From the NCBI GenBank assembly GCA_004794655.1, contig SMMW01000145.1:1599501-1663500 (forward strand): 64,000 bases of DNA, in the 5' to 3' direction. Position 1 is the stretch's first letter. Every line of letters begins with the position of its first letter. The position numbers and the translations under genes are program-made. Origin of the DNA: Marisa cornuarietis (Eukaryota; Mollusca; Gastropoda; Architaenioglossa; Ampullariidae). Shown here piece after piece: positions 11,301 to 23,340 of this stretch. The notes beneath the pieces were generated by a model. That model made no database searches and had not been told where the DNA came from. It saw only the letters and a program-made list of their open reading frames with translations.

Positions 11301-12076
11301 TCACCGTACACGACAACCTCAAGCGAACGTGCCTGGACCTGGCGGAAGAGGACAAGATGGCGCTGTGGCGGCAGGTCCGGGAACTTGCCATGCTGCAGCA
11401 AGAAACCTTCGGGCCGCTGGAAGCCGTGGACTTTAAAGAGTTCGACGAGATCTACCGGCTGACAGGCCTGGAGATCGACAACCGCAAGGAGTCCATGGAG
11501 CGAAGCGCACAGGCAGTGGAGAAGAACGTCCTGGTCATGATCGAGTTCGCCAAGAGCATCCCTGGCTTCACAGACTTGACCGCTTCGGACCAGATCTCAC
11601 TGCTCAGGGCCGGCCGCGCGGACTACACGTTTCTGGGTCGTTACCAAGGTTACAGCCTGGAGCACCAGGCCTTCGCTTCCCCTGTGATGCGCGGGTTACA
11701 TCGAAGTCACTTTGACAGACTCTTCGGGAAGGAGCTCGTCGATTTCCAGTTTCATTTGGCGGAGTCCTTCAAGCGCCTGCATCTAAGCAAGCAGGAAGTG
11801 ATCCTACTGAAGGCCATATCCCTGACCTTTCCAGATCGCTGCGACCTCGTGGATTACACAAGCGTGGAGCAGCTCAACTGGAACCTCATCAGGTGTTTCC
11901 TGACGCTGGTGGAGCGGCGTGAAGGCAACGGTGTCATGCTGAGCTTTGCTAAGGTCATAGACAGGCTCACGGCGCTCAGAGCAATGTCCGAGATGATCAT
12001 GAAGGCCTTTGCCAACCCACTCTTTATGGAAGCACTCAGCAAGAAGCCTGTTTTGGTAGAAATGCTTTTACAGTAG
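8365..12076 (+). CDS. Nuclear receptor NR-B (paralogue of NR-A)
   Basis: A nuclear receptor transcription factor of 774 residues from the ATG at 8365: exons 8365-9688 (ends phase 1, AAAG|GTATGA) and 11076-12076. The exon itself probably begins at 8279 after a good acceptor; that part is open too, so an upstream coding start cannot be excluded, and the ATG at 8365 has a weak context. The A/B domain (about 400 residues) is basic and Ser-rich. Finger one starts at Cys404 with P-box [10 protein letters not shown]. Exon two encodes finger two, the extension GMSKDAIRIGRYTHETRT and the ligand-binding domain with signature FAKSIPGFTDLTASDQISLL, ending at the AF-2 helix PVLVEMLLQ. Architecture, intron phase and C terminus match NR-A, so the pair arose by tandem duplication. 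An interspersed repeat fills most of its intron. Confidence 0.9.
9971..10997 (+). mobile_element. 1.0-kb interspersed repeat, copy A (in the NR-B intron)
   Basis: Nearly the whole segment recurs at 56592-57607 in the same window orientation, roughly nine bases in ten identical by eye. It starts with a hairpin, GATCGCCC and GGGCGATC around 9980-10001, overlapping a perfect palindrome, GATCACGTGATC. It has no long frame and no terminal inverted repeats that I can see, so it may be a non-autonomous DNA element or a Helitron-like unit. It ends about 80 bases before the second zinc-finger exon of NR-B. Confidence 0.7.
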
Positions 12077-12105
12077 CAATTCTTTCGTCCAGATTATATT
12101 CGACC

Positions 12106-12210
<105 letters not shown>

Positions 12211-12823
12211 GTTTTGTGCTAAGGCCTCTGTTCTTCTGGCTTTCCGTTGTTTTGTTTTTTTTGCCTGAGATGAGCTATTGTTTACTAGAAAATATGAGAA
12301 GTCTCAAACTGCATTTGCAAACTTGTTTTCTTCATGTGTCTTTGACTGCTTGATTTTTGTTTGTGGTTTTGTCAAAACCAGACCTTTCTATTGGAAGGCT
12401 GGAATACCAAACAATACGTACACAATTTTCTTTGCATAAAACTCATCGATAAGGGAAGCTGGTTTGTTGAGGTGTTTATGTTGATTGCTTGGCTGTAACT
12501 GTAATGGGTTATGACATCTAACTCTGCCAGAAAAAAGAGGAAATAATAATGCTAATAAATAATGTGCTAAAACTCCAGATGTTCCTTAAGTAAGTGTGTT
12601 TTAAGGGTTTGTTAAAAAGATTCCATTGTCTGCAAATGGCACATTCAGATGATGCTGAATGGAATGAAACAAGGGTTTACCTAAAGTTTTTGTCCTGATT
12701 CCGGGAACGAAAAGGAGGCGAGTTTCTGCAGAAGTGCGGACCTGCCTACTAGTAGTGTAGTGAGTTAGAAGATCAGAAAAGTAAGATCGAGAAGAGCCTA
12801 AGCGTTGAAAGTGTATATTATAT
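12211..12823 (+). other. NR-B 3' UTR and flank
   Basis: No coding region. An AATAAA hexamer at 12554-12559 is the best candidate polyadenylation signal for NR-B. Confidence 0.4.
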
Positions 12824-13178
12824 ATGGGTCAGGACAAGAGAGAAGGCAAGTCTATATTCTATATGGGTCAGGACAAGAGAGAAGGCAAGTCTATATTCTA
12901 TGTGGGTCAGGACAAGAGAGAAGGCAAGTCTATATTCTATATGGGTGTGGACAAGAGAGAAGGCAAGTCTATATTCTATGTGGGTCAGGACAAGAGAGAA
13001 GGCAAGTCTATATTCTATATGGGTGTGGACAAGAGAGAAGGCAAGTCTATATTCTCTATGGGTCAGGACAAGAGAGAAGGCAAGTCTATATTCTATATGG
13101 GTCAGGACAAGACAGAAGGCAAGTCTATATTCTATGTGGGTGTGGACAAGAGAGAAGGCAAGTCTATATTCTATACGA
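12824..13178. repeat. 39-bp minisatellite, nine units
   Basis: The unit starts GGGTCAGGACAAGAGAGAAG and continues with GCAAGTCTATATTCTATAT; a GGTGTGGACAAG variant alternates with it. The period is 13 codons and the unit lacks stops in several frames, so long repetitive peptides (such as GQDKREGKSIFYM repeated) are open on both strands. No start context, splice signal or homology supports translation, so I call it a minisatellite. Confidence 0.92.
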
Positions 13179-14052
13179 GCCTGGACAGGAGGACAGCGGT
13201 GGTTTTGCAAGATTTCGTGTGCGTGCTTGGAGTTTGAACTGTACCGCAGAGTTTTGGAGCTCCTGGAGTTTGTTGTAAAGATACAGAGGGCAGCCAGGAG
13301 AAAAAGAAGATAATAAGTCTTTAAGGGCACAGAGAAAGATGCTAGCTGTCCGAATGGAAGAATACTGATGGATTATGATAACAAGCAATTTTGCAGATCT
13401 TGGAAATAAACTATTTAGAGACATATCAGACATCACAGTAAATCCACAATTCCTGGCTGAAGAAGAAAAAGGGAACATCTGTGAATCCTACTCTGACATA
13501 TTGAGCCATTGAGTCAGCTAGCATGACTTTCTATGAGTCAGTAAAACTTCTGTCTTATTATCATTACATCTGCGAGTGTTTACAGTGTTTACAGAGTTAA
13601 CTTCAAAGAGACTTGATTCTCAATTCTGAAAAGAGGTGAGCGTCACCTGAGGTGGGAGGGAACTGTGGAGCTGAATATCAACAAAAAGTTGGATGGAAAG
13701 GTAACATCTTGCACTAACAAAGATAAAGGCTTAGTGCACAAAATAAACTAAAACAACCCTAATACCGACCCCGGAGAGTCTCGAAAGGTTCGAGGCGTGA
13801 CTGCTGACAGCTGTCCATCAACTAGTACGGTCTGGATCTTACCCAAAAGGAGAGACTCAAACCCCGCTGGGGCAAAACCCAAGATACTCTAAAGAGGGTG
13901 AGGAGGACTTAGGTTTTACGGCGACTCAGCAACTAAGGCGATAGCATAACAACAACCATGGTAGTAGGCTAAGACTCAAGAAATGTACAACAGTCAATCT
14001 AGTAGACAAATACAACAGGAAGAAAAAAAACAGTCTAAGAAAAAAGACTGTC

Positions 14053-14084
<32 letters not shown>

Positions 14085-14085
14085 A

Positions 14086-14139
<54 letters not shown>
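14053..14139. repeat. (ATG)n microsatellite
   Basis: A nearly pure trinucleotide tract with one AAT interruption. It makes an artefactual poly-Ser frame on the minus strand. Confidence 0.95.
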
Positions 14140-14350
14140 CATTGTTAAAATGTTGACTATATTGAGTATATTTTGACCATGGTGTATATTCATGCTGAAC
14201 ATGCGTTTCACAATGTGTCCGGTGAGACAAGCAACACCAAACAGCGTTCAGGGGACCTTGTCTTAAACTTGTCTTTATCCCCCATATCGTCCCCCGTGTA
14301 CTCTCTACCCTCAACAACTGGGTCACCGACGAAGTCCGTGACATCTCATT

Positions 14351-14400
14351 CTATTATTATTATTATGATTATTATTATTATTACTATTATTATTATTATT
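14351..14400. repeat. (ATT)n microsatellite
   Basis: An interrupted ATT/TTA tract with single-base variants, about 210 bases after the (ATG)n tract. Confidence 0.85.
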
Positions 14401-16701
14401 TGCTTACTTTTCTAAACGGAATCTGTTTCCGTCTCAGGACGACGTACTGAAAACAAATAAAACATGACATCAATAATCAACTAATCTATGAACAAGCAAG
14501 AAGGAGAGCAAGCCATGCGATGTTATTCTACTACATTTTCCAGGGGTTGGGGGATGGGTATCGAGTCATGGATGTGGGTGGGGATGTGATGACAGGTCAA
14601 TCTGACGAGTTTCTCGATAGCAACGAGGCGGTGCAAAAACTGGGACTCGCTTACCAGAAGAAAAGGTGGGACGGTTGTTGACACCGAGATAACTTACAAA
14701 GCTTTGTGCACAATAGCTCCACGTACCCTCAATGAACAGGGACCTCCGTGATCTTCTGCTGACCTAAACACGGGCCTCAAGTTCAGTCTGCATTCCATTG
14801 TTCTCATCATCCTAATGGCTTTCTTCTTCGACTTAGAGTACATCAGCAATGAAACATTGATCAGAAATGGACACTTTTCAAGATAATTTATTGTTATTTT
14901 TAGATTAAAACACTAAACCTACGCAAGCATTGAAAGAAAGTTTGCCATTGTAGAGGGAGGGGGATGTTATGACCCGACTTTAACCTCGGGAATTTGTGAC
15001 AGGTCAGGTAATTATTACTCTTCAGAAGAGTTCATCAAATGTTTTACACTAGGAGACATTAATTTCAACTGCGGAATGGCAGGATGGACAAATGATTAAA
15101 GTGTTCCTACATCTTTGCACTGAAGTTCTCAGCAGAAATGGAACCGATATTATTGAAATAATCTGGAAACATGTAAAGATCTGATAAAACGGGCAGACAG
15201 AGACTTGTAGGTGAGGCAACCGTGGTTAGGAAGAAGAAATCTTTTAAACGTAAAGTTTAAAACAGGTATTTATTTCTCAAGAACATAACACTCGAAATGA
15301 AATAATTTAATTAAATAGTTTTATAAAAGTGACAGCTGAGACTGCGTTACGAATGTATTAGTCTAAGATAAATGAATATAACAAACTAACAAATAAAACA
15401 TAAAGAATCGAACTACCCAACATGTATACAAAGGAATTGTGTCTGTTAACATCCACCTCCCTAGTACTGTGATTCTGACCTGGCAGTGTGACATGACAAT
15501 TGTCTTGGCAGCAACAGCGAGCACTTCAAGTGCACTTTGACCCCGCGATGACCCTGTGCAGTTTCGATGAAGTAGGTTTGGCCACGCGCCGTATGATGCC
15601 ACGTGGTGTCGCCTGAGTGCATCAGAACTTCTCTTGGCTGAGCGACGACAGCTGAGGGATAACATCCTCGTGCTTACAAGGCAAGTACCCGCTTTTCTTC
15701 GATACCTTGAAGGCAATCGGCTATTTCTTGAGGCATCTTGCAATAAATGTAGGCACCGACAGCATGGATGGTAGATCTTGTGAAAAGCAAAAGGAAAAGG
15801 TCTGAAAACGTGAAAGATTCTTGCAGCTTCAGTCACCAACATTTACTCACAGTTACGTGCATCTTATAGATAAAAGTGAACACATCTGATGAAATGTATA
15901 ATCTGCTTAGGTTAGCGATCATCCTACATGCATATCTTTGCGGTAACACCCAGGTATCTTAGTCATGAGCAAGTCCTTCAAGGAAAGCAATGGAGATGAG
16001 AATGGAATGAAAGCGTTTTTATTTTTCATTCAAGTGTAATGTTTTATTATTATGCTATGCACTCAACGTGAAGATTTTTAAGACTTTGCAAGGCAGACAG
16101 TTTAGATACTTTCAACACCAAGACTTATTTTGTGTGGTATTCTTTAAGATATACAGTCAATTCACCTCATTAAGAGTTTCTATATTGTAACACTTTCTTT
16201 AATCCGACCCCAGACTTTTTCACGGGAGTATTTTTCTATATATAACCATCATCTCTTCTACGAGAACTCCCCCTTCCTCTAACTCGACTTACGACCGACA
16301 GTTTGTGCCTTATCATCACCTTTTTACAGAAGGCGTGAAGTTAGAAGTTTTGAGTACTTTCTAAAGTAGACTGCTTCTAGTCAATCATTTGACCTAGCCT
16401 ACGACTTTCTGCAGAAATAACTTAAACTAAATGAATTACTTTGTGAAAGAGATTGCTTGTTCATTGGGTCACCGGTCATTTTGACTTAAGTCTTATCGCT
16501 CCAATCATATCTAACACCTGCTTGACTCAAACTGACCTGCCATGACCATGTCCCACGTGAGTAAACATTGTCCACACATCCAAAGCCCAACTGACTCATC
16601 GATCGCCGATGATACAATTTTGCAAAAATCAGGTTGGAAAATGTGAATAGCGTATTTAAAAAAGAACATATTTGTATACTATGGTACAAGTGTATTGATA
16701 T

Positions 16702-16703
<2 letters not shown>

Positions 16704-16769
<66 letters not shown>
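16704..16769. repeat. (CA)n microsatellite
   Basis: About 33 uninterrupted CA units. The Val/Cys-rich frame over it on the minus strand is an artefact. Confidence 0.97.
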
Positions 16770-16771
<2 letters not shown>

Positions 16772-16949
16772 GAATTACCATCTATAGCAGAATAATGGTT
16801 AAGCAACATAAATATTATCTATATATTGCAGTCCTTTTCATAGACTTGCTAAATTGTTGACATAATTCATCAAACCTGCTCTTTAAAAACGAGAACTTTA
16901 CAATCTTAGGACATGCTCCATTCACTTCAAATCCATTTTCTCAAACAAA

Positions 16950-17960
16950 TCGTGAGTTGAAAATGTCAAATACCCTTGAAGTAAAATTTGGCGTCCCCAA
17001 AAGTTTAGTGCTATGTCCTTTTATATTCGTTGTCTACACAAATGATTTTAATCTTGATATCTTTGTCAACGACACAACAATACATGCATGTCACACACTG
17101 TGCCACTGGCGGCTCTCCTACAGCAAAGTGCTAATGAGCTTCAGTCCTGGGCAGAACTAAACCATATGGCATATATTCTACTAAAAGGCAGGCACCTAGC
17201 CAATCCATTTCCCAAACCATATTTATTACTCAATCAACAGAAATACAAAACCGGAAACTTCTAGCTGTGATTATTGATAGTTTATCTTGGTTCCAACATA
17301 TCCTATCCACAAGCAAAACTATCGCACAGAAAACCTATGCTATGTCGAGAATAAACACTTGTTAAGTTCACACACTCGCAGACTGTTGTACATTCAGTCG
17401 ACCATCCATTACGCATCCAGGCGGCTGGCGAGACTTCGACGAGGTTTCCTGTTAGCATTTTAAGGTAAGCTTTCAACTCGGTGCAACTCAAATCAAACCT
17501 ACGCCCTCATGATTGTTTGTCTATGAAATACTGAGGACAAATCTCGACTGGACTTTCCACACTATTTTCCACCAAACTAATCAGGGTTCCTCAAACTCGA
17601 TACTCCCATACCTAGAATCAACTTGTTCAAGACGAGTCTGAAATACTCAGGTAGTGTTTGATGGAATCGCCTTCTTTCACACACATCCCCCACAACAAAC
17701 AGAATCCAGTGGACTCCTGCTACTATTCCTATATCCAAACCTTTGATCGCGTACAGTGTGCTCCCACCGAACATAAACATCTATTACTAACAATAAAATC
17801 CCGTTAAATAAGACAACATCCCCCACCTTTGTATAAAGTATTTATTTTTCCCTCTTGGTTTATTGTAGGGCTTTTTTCAGCAACGGAACGTTTTAGTTTT
17901 TCATCTTAGATCGACGGCTAGATGTAAAACAAGCAAAACCTCTGGGTTAGTTTGTTACCC
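16950..17960 (+). mobile_element. Degenerate non-LTR retrotransposon, reverse transcriptase to 3' end (copy 2)
   Basis: At 16987-17090 the + strand encodes VKFGVPKSLVLCPFIFVV and then IFVNDTTIHAC. These are decayed versions of the reverse transcriptase motifs GVPQGSVLGPLLF and FADDTTLH, with the second catalytic Asp position changed to Asn. Downstream fragments (ANELQSWAELNHM near 17130) continue the RT thumb in broken frames. The end (17550-17960) matches the element at 1-480, including LKYSG near 17640. It is a pseudogene copy with frameshifts and stops. Confidence 0.6.
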
Positions 17961-18080
17961 TGTAAAGATGTGTCATTTATTTGACATTACCTAGAAATTA
18001 GTTCTCCTAAAAATATTCAGTCAAGCGCAACAGTAGTAGAAAAGTTTAGCATGACGAATTTGAAGGTTTTACGCTGTGCA

Positions 18081-18084
<4 letters not shown>

Positions 18085-18151
<67 letters not shown>

Positions 18152-18186
18152 ACAGACGTGTGTGTGTGTATATATATATATATATG
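18085..18186. repeat. (TG)n then (TA)n microsatellite
   Basis: About 33 TG units at 18085-18150, followed by a short mixed stretch and (TA)n at 18169-18186, 0.2-0.4 kb upstream of the NR-C coding exon. Confidence 0.95.
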
Positions 18187-18585
18187 TATTACCTTTATTT
18201 TATTTCCTAACCTGTGTCACTATTTTAACTTATAGATGACCTTTCAACTCTGCAGCTTATATATCCGAAACAATGAAGGCAGTTTCAGTGTAAGCCACTT
18301 TCCATGCAACAAGAGGCTAAAATGGCGTGACGTCGTGTTTCTATCGAGTGAAACAGGACTAAGTGTTGTTTGTTGTTGTATTCCTGAATGGTCTGAAGAA
18401 AAAAACAAATGTGCAGTTGTGCCTCGTGCCTGTCCGCAGAGTCAGGGTTCCTTTTAGTCGATAACGAGGACGAATATCGGGCTCTCATATCATCGGAAGC
18501 TTCCCACTGGTCTGTAGCAGTGCCATTTGCAGCTCCTGTGAGTTCAGCTCAACGAACAGCAAGAGATACAAACGCTGGCTGCAAG

Positions 18586-19979
18586 ATGCCTGGTATCCAG
18601 TCACATCAACACACCCTACAGCCACACGATCTTTCCGACGACAATTTCAATGTCGTTTTCGACGACAGCTTCAAGTCTGTGTATTTGCAGTCGTCTCTTT
18701 TACTCAACCCTCAGGCAGCAAGAGATGTTGACAACATCGTCGATCCCGCGACAAGACCGACATTTCATGACACACTGCATGACCTCCCCGACGGACCCCA
18801 CGTGATGAACAATTTCCAGACAAAAACACTCGGCCTGACTCCCTCTTACACTCCATCATCATATTCGCTTGACCGTAACCCTGAAGAAGGTTTCCACTCG
18901 AAAGAAGCAGCCACAAAAGTGGACAAGCTTTCATCAGGAAATGACGTCACAGACAACTCCTTGCACAGGAAAGTACTTCCGCCGTGTCGCGTGTGTGGCA
19001 ACATGGCGTCTGGTTTCCATTACGGCGTCAACACGTGTGAAGCGTGTAAGGGATTTTTTCGCAGGTCTTTAAAGAAAGGCATGGCACTGCGATGTAAAGG
19101 TAAGCAATTCTTTACAATTAAATAATTTAATAATTGCGGTATACAGACCGCTGCTCGATACCAGACACACCTCGCCAGTGGAATAAGGAATGAAATGTAG
19201 TGAAAATCATTGGCTACAATTTCCTTGTTTTTCTTTCTTTCTCTGGCGCATTTATTTTTTGAACCTTTTTCCTTTCTTTGCAAATGTATCCCTTTTTTGT
19301 GTTTGCTTCCTTCTTTTGATTGGTATTTTTTTCGAGCTCTTTGTCTTTTTCTTTCTTTTATTTCAAAAGAAGATTTATGGCAGTTAACAGTTGCCCGGGT
19401 AAGAAAGAACGTGCATTTTTAATTATAAAATTATAAAATGTTAGTTAACACAACTGAAAACTAAAGGCTTTATAATTTATTCATGAGTAAGGGGTAGGCA
19501 AGGAAATTAAAAGTGAAAAAGACAACTTTACAAAACGGGGCGGAAAAGTGAAGAAAACAAAAATTACCGTCGAATGCGCTGTCATTATATCACTGATCAG
19601 CTTTTTACTCCCCACCTCTTGAATAAGGCTTATGTTTGTTCAGTGTCGGAGGTACATTCATTAGTCTCTTCTACTGACAGGGGACAACAACTGCTTCATC
19701 AAGGGAGACAAGCGCAGTCACTGTGCTTACTGCCGCTTCCAGCGGTGCTTGTCCCTTGGAATGTCCAAGATGGCGATAAAGACTGGGCGATACACACACG
19801 AGAAACGAACCAAGGACATTTTGGAGGTGCGGGGGCTGTGGGGACCTGACCGGCCGCCGCGTGGCGCCACAAGACAGGAAGTACGTGGGGGGTGGTGGTG
19901 AGGGGAGTACGTCTTTACCAGAGTGTGCGTGTCGGCCTTCAGTCACTAGTTCGTGCGTCCGTGTATATAATGTGCGTGC

Positions 19980-20021
<42 letters not shown>

Positions 20022-21280
20022 AGAGAGAAAAAGAGAAAGAGAGAGATATATGATTATAAACAAAGGAAGGTAAATGAGCTAAAAAAAAGAAAATAACTCA
20101 ACCATTGAAAAAACAAAATAATGAAAACTGAAAACTGAAAACTTCACCGAAACACGTATTGAAACACCAAAACAGTAACTGAAAGACTGAAACAATTAGA
20201 AAACTGAAACAATGCGTAACAAAAAGAATTACTCAAAAAAGAAAAGATATAACGACCTAACTCATATGCATGAATAGACTCACTGGAATGCTCAAGAAGT
20301 CACAGGGGAAAAGCTAAATGATAAAGTGAATTACGAACAAGCCGCAAATAACAACTTTAAACGGTTAAAGTTTTTATAGTTTCAGTTTCACAAACAATGA
20401 TATCAATACGATAACAATAAATAAATAAAATTGTTACTAGAAGAAAATTCCAATTAATTGTCACATTTGGTTTCCGTGGTGACAGGTGGACGAGCTACTG
20501 ATACCCATCCTAGACTGCGGGTATGCTTTGCACAACTCCACCCGCAATCATTCACTGGACAGTTTGCTTCTGGCCCAGACCAGGATACAGAAAGATTGGT
20601 CATCACGTGGTTACACGACAGAACTTTTTAACCTTTTCTTTCAGACAATCTATCGTATGCTCCTTACCGGACTCTGTCAGACAGATAAAGACCAGTGTGA
20701 TCCAGACACCTGCCTGGCTAGCAACTACATCAACTTTGCCAACAGTTTGCCTTTATTTTCCACTCTCAGTCATGAGGACCAGTTCTGGCTGCTAAAATCG
20801 TCTTGGTTGGAAGTTTTGATTGTTGGAGACAGTCTTTCTCTCAGTAGGTGTTCGCAGGAGCACGACTATCAAGGTTCTAATTTTCACAAACTTTCCCAGG
20901 TGGCAGGTGAAGATTTCGTGGAGGTTTTATATGAAGTGCTTCACACATTGAAACGATTCATCGTAACTCTGGAAGAATTAATCATGGTTCGAGCTTTGGT
21001 TCTAGTTTTTAGCGACCGGTGTACCCTCCAGGATCCGAAACGAGTCGACGAATGTCAGTGGCTGGTCGTTCGGTGTTTTTTGCATCTTCTGCAGAAGAAT
21101 CACGGGCGCCATTCTGAACGGAAATTTGCGGACGTCATCAGACACGTGACCAACATCCGCTCTCTCAGCGAAGAGGTTGAGAGGCTGGCGGGTGGCGGAC
21201 ATCGTGTTGGTGCCATCCAGTCCGCCGCTACGTCCGGCAAACGATGCCATCACAACCACTACAACGATCCGTCACAATGA
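18586..21280 (+). CDS. Nuclear receptor NR-C (divergent, no AF-2 seen)
   Basis: A third nuclear receptor, 502 residues from the ATG at 18586, in three exons: 18586-19099 (phase 1), 19681-19880 and 20486-21280. The first exon is open further upstream (an ATG at 18409 would add 59 residues) and a possible acceptor lies near 18439, so the start is uncertain. Finger one begins at Cys134, P-box [10 protein letters not shown]; finger two has canonical spacing with a five-residue D-box (KGDNN). The extension is [18 protein letters not shown]. The extra intron falls in the hinge. The ligand-binding domain keeps [10 protein letters not shown] in place of the usual DQ..LL signature, but the C terminus after helix 10/11 is Gly/His/Ser-rich and lacks the acidic AF-2 core of NR-A and NR-B. 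It may act as a repressor or constitutive receptor, or a further exon may exist that I cannot see. Confidence 0.82.
19100..20485 (+). other. NR-C introns 1 and 2
   Basis: Intron 1 (19100-19680) has donor GTAAGC and acceptor CTGACAG and is T-rich, with nothing else seen. Intron 2 (19881-20485) has donor GTACGT and acceptor GTGACAG. It holds a (TG)n tract at 19984-20020 followed by a GA-rich stretch, then A-rich sequence with a degenerate 'aaactgaaaac' repeat around 20120-20210. Confidence 0.65.
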
Positions 21281-21486
21281 CTGCCTCACCCGCTGGGCAG
21301 CAGAAAGACAAACACTGACCCCTCACCCTGCGATGATGTCGGGTATGCGGATGACGGTTCTGCAGATGTCGCCGCTACACATCATGTAATAACTTGAATG
21401 AAACTTTTCTACCGTGTTGCGGGTGCACTGTAGTGTGAGTGATGGTATTTGTACTATGCTGTTAGTGACAAGCTCTTGTGAACATT

Positions 21487-21492
21487 AATAAA
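21487..21492 (+). terminator. Polyadenylation signal AATAAA of NR-C
   Basis: A perfect hexamer about 205 bases after the NR-C stop codon, followed within 50 bases by a TGT-rich downstream region. This is a good fit for the 3' end of NR-C. Confidence 0.6.
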
Positions 21493-22307
21493 CGGCAATG
21501 TTGTACACTTTGTAATACATTTTGTTTACTGTATTTGTAAAAAAAAAAAGTTATTATCTCATAAACAAAGTATCTGGTGGTAATTAGGATGGAGAACGTC
21601 TGCTTGAGTGTTGATTATCCATCTTGGCCAAATAAACTATCACTCTTTTGTTAAAAGAGAACATCGTGGATTACTTGTTGGAAAGACAGAGATGCTAAGC
21701 ACTAACGTCTAACAATATGTGGTTCAATTCTCGCCTGGCGCAGTATACTTCCACCATTTGATCAAAACTCAGCTGTCAAACGGGTACTTAGACCTCATGA
21801 AAATGGTGAATATCAAGCAGCGAGGAGAAGAGATGAACGCTGTCCTAAAAAAGAAAAGGTAAAGTAGAGGCCGCCCATTAATTGTGTCCGTCGTTGATTG
21901 TAGTGCGGTGAGATGTTAGAGACCACACTTTTTCAGGGGCCGACCTTTGTGTGAGTCGGTGCCCACTGTCTCTCCATCGCTGCTTTACCTTCCTCACCCA
22001 TCTATGGCGTCAGATTCCCATTCCCGATACTTGAGTTGGCTGGTGGAAGTTCACTCCGCCACAAGAGAATCGAACCAGCAAGACTCAGGTTCGGCTTACC
22101 TTCTCCCTCTTTACAAAAAAGTTGACATCGAGAAAAGTTTAATATCAAACGACCTGCCTCCCCAAGGGTCAAACGGTCACGAAAATAGCTTGACCTATAT
22201 AAAATTTCTCAGCTTATGTATTTTACTCCGGGAATGTCTGTCTATTTATATTGAACGATAAGCCTTTTCTAGCTCCTCTAAATTAAAAAAATCAGCAAAT
22301 TTTGTTC

Positions 22308-22310
<3 letters not shown>

Positions 22311-22353
<43 letters not shown>

Positions 22354-22384
22354 TCACTCACTCACTCACTCACTCACTCACTCG
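22311..22384. repeat. Compound (CA)n-(CACT)n microsatellite
   Basis: A CA tract (22311-22348) passing directly into about nine CACT units (22349-22384). Confidence 0.95.
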
Positions 22385-22615
22385 CACACACAAACACTGT
22401 CACCATCTTTTCCCTCTACCCCCCACACCAACACACACAGACACTCATATATATATATATACACATGTGAGTTTTCTCGAGCAAACAATAACACTTTATT
22501 TTCGCGGTTATCTCCCGATGTCCACGTGCCTGTTTAATCTCAGTGTTTAGCTGCCCCTCCTTCCCCCTTTCCACTTTTGTTGTTGTTGTTGTTGTTTTTG
22601 TTGTTCCACTCGTCT

Positions 22616-22860
22616 GTATCCTATCTCCTGTCTTCTCACTGTGTCGCGTCTCCTGTATCCTGTCTTCTCGCCGTGTCGTGTATCCTGTCGTCTCGCTGTC
22701 TTGTATCCTATCTTTTGTCTTCTCACTGTATCGTGTATCCTGTATCCCCTATCCCTCTTCTCACTGTGCCCTGCATCCTGTCCTCTCTCTGAGTCCTGTA
22801 TCCTATCTCCTGTCTTTTCACTGCGTAGTGTATCCTGCAGTTTGTCTTCTAGCCGAGTCA
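22616..22860. repeat. Pyrimidine-rich degenerate minisatellite
   Basis: Repeated words TCCTGTCTTCTC, ACTGTGTCG and GTATCCTGT recur in shuffled order with no fixed period. The lack of stops in several frames comes from composition, not coding. Confidence 0.75.
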
Positions 22861-23340
22861 TGTACCATGTTTTCTTACTGTATGCTCCATAAACATGACA
22901 GCCAGTGCTTATCTCTAGGATAGAAAACACGGCCCTTGCCCTATCTCACAGACATTTGCCCGCCTCACTCTTCATGTGACCGTGACCACCTGCCACTACT
23001 CGTGACCACTCGTGATGTCACTGGTCAGCTCACTGCCGGTGGTGAGAGCGATGTCTCAGTCGCTTGTTTTGGTTGGTAGCATCTCACAGACATGAGGCTG
23101 CAGGCCTTACCTTTCTCCACTCCTGTATTGTCTTACTCAAACACGTGTATGAGAGAAGATACATTTGTAAATATAAATCGTCGTCGATGAAACCTGAATT
23201 AAGCGGGCGAATTATTTTTAATCGGCAAAGATAGAAACACTTATAGTAACCATTCTTTTGAGTCTCTGCGTAAGAAATATCACGCTAGGGAAATAACTCA
23301 CACTGAATAATAAAAGATTTCTGGAATGAACGATGCCATG

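Larger units (their letters stand above)
13179..16949. other. NR-B/NR-C intergenic region with simple repeats
   Basis: Apart from the simple repeats listed separately I see no supportable gene. A minus-strand frame at 15363-15842 (159 codons) is unrecognised, Cys/Arg/Ser-rich and has no family motif; it could be a remnant of a mobile element or chance. The remainder is AT-rich unique-looking sequence. Confidence 0.4.
21493..23340. other. NR-C/ABCC intergenic region
   Basis: No gene seen. It contains a (CA)n then (CACT)n tract and a pyrimidine-rich minisatellite (both listed separately), an interrupted (GTT)n tract at 22578-22600 and a short (TA)n tract at 22448-22461. The Ser/Cys/Leu-rich frames at 22540-22930 on both strands are products of the minisatellite. 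Confidence 0.5.

Noticed and set aside
12805..13330. Long repetitive open frames (137-170 codons) on both strands
   Set aside because: They exist only because a 39-bp minisatellite has a period divisible by three and lacks stops. There is no splice, start or homology support.
15363..15842. 159-codon minus-strand frame as a gene
   Set aside because: No recognisable domain, no convincing splice sites, and composition like translated non-coding DNA. I considered a transposase remnant but found no motif.
21685..21740. Possible tRNA-like fold near 21.7 kb (GGTTCAATTCTCG box-B-like word)
   Set aside because: The acceptor and anticodon stems do not pair convincingly; no tRNA gene can be supported.
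22543..22930. Ser/Cys/Leu-rich and Asp/Thr-rich frames over 22.5-22.9 kb
   Set aside because: Both arise from the same pyrimidine-rich degenerate minisatellite.
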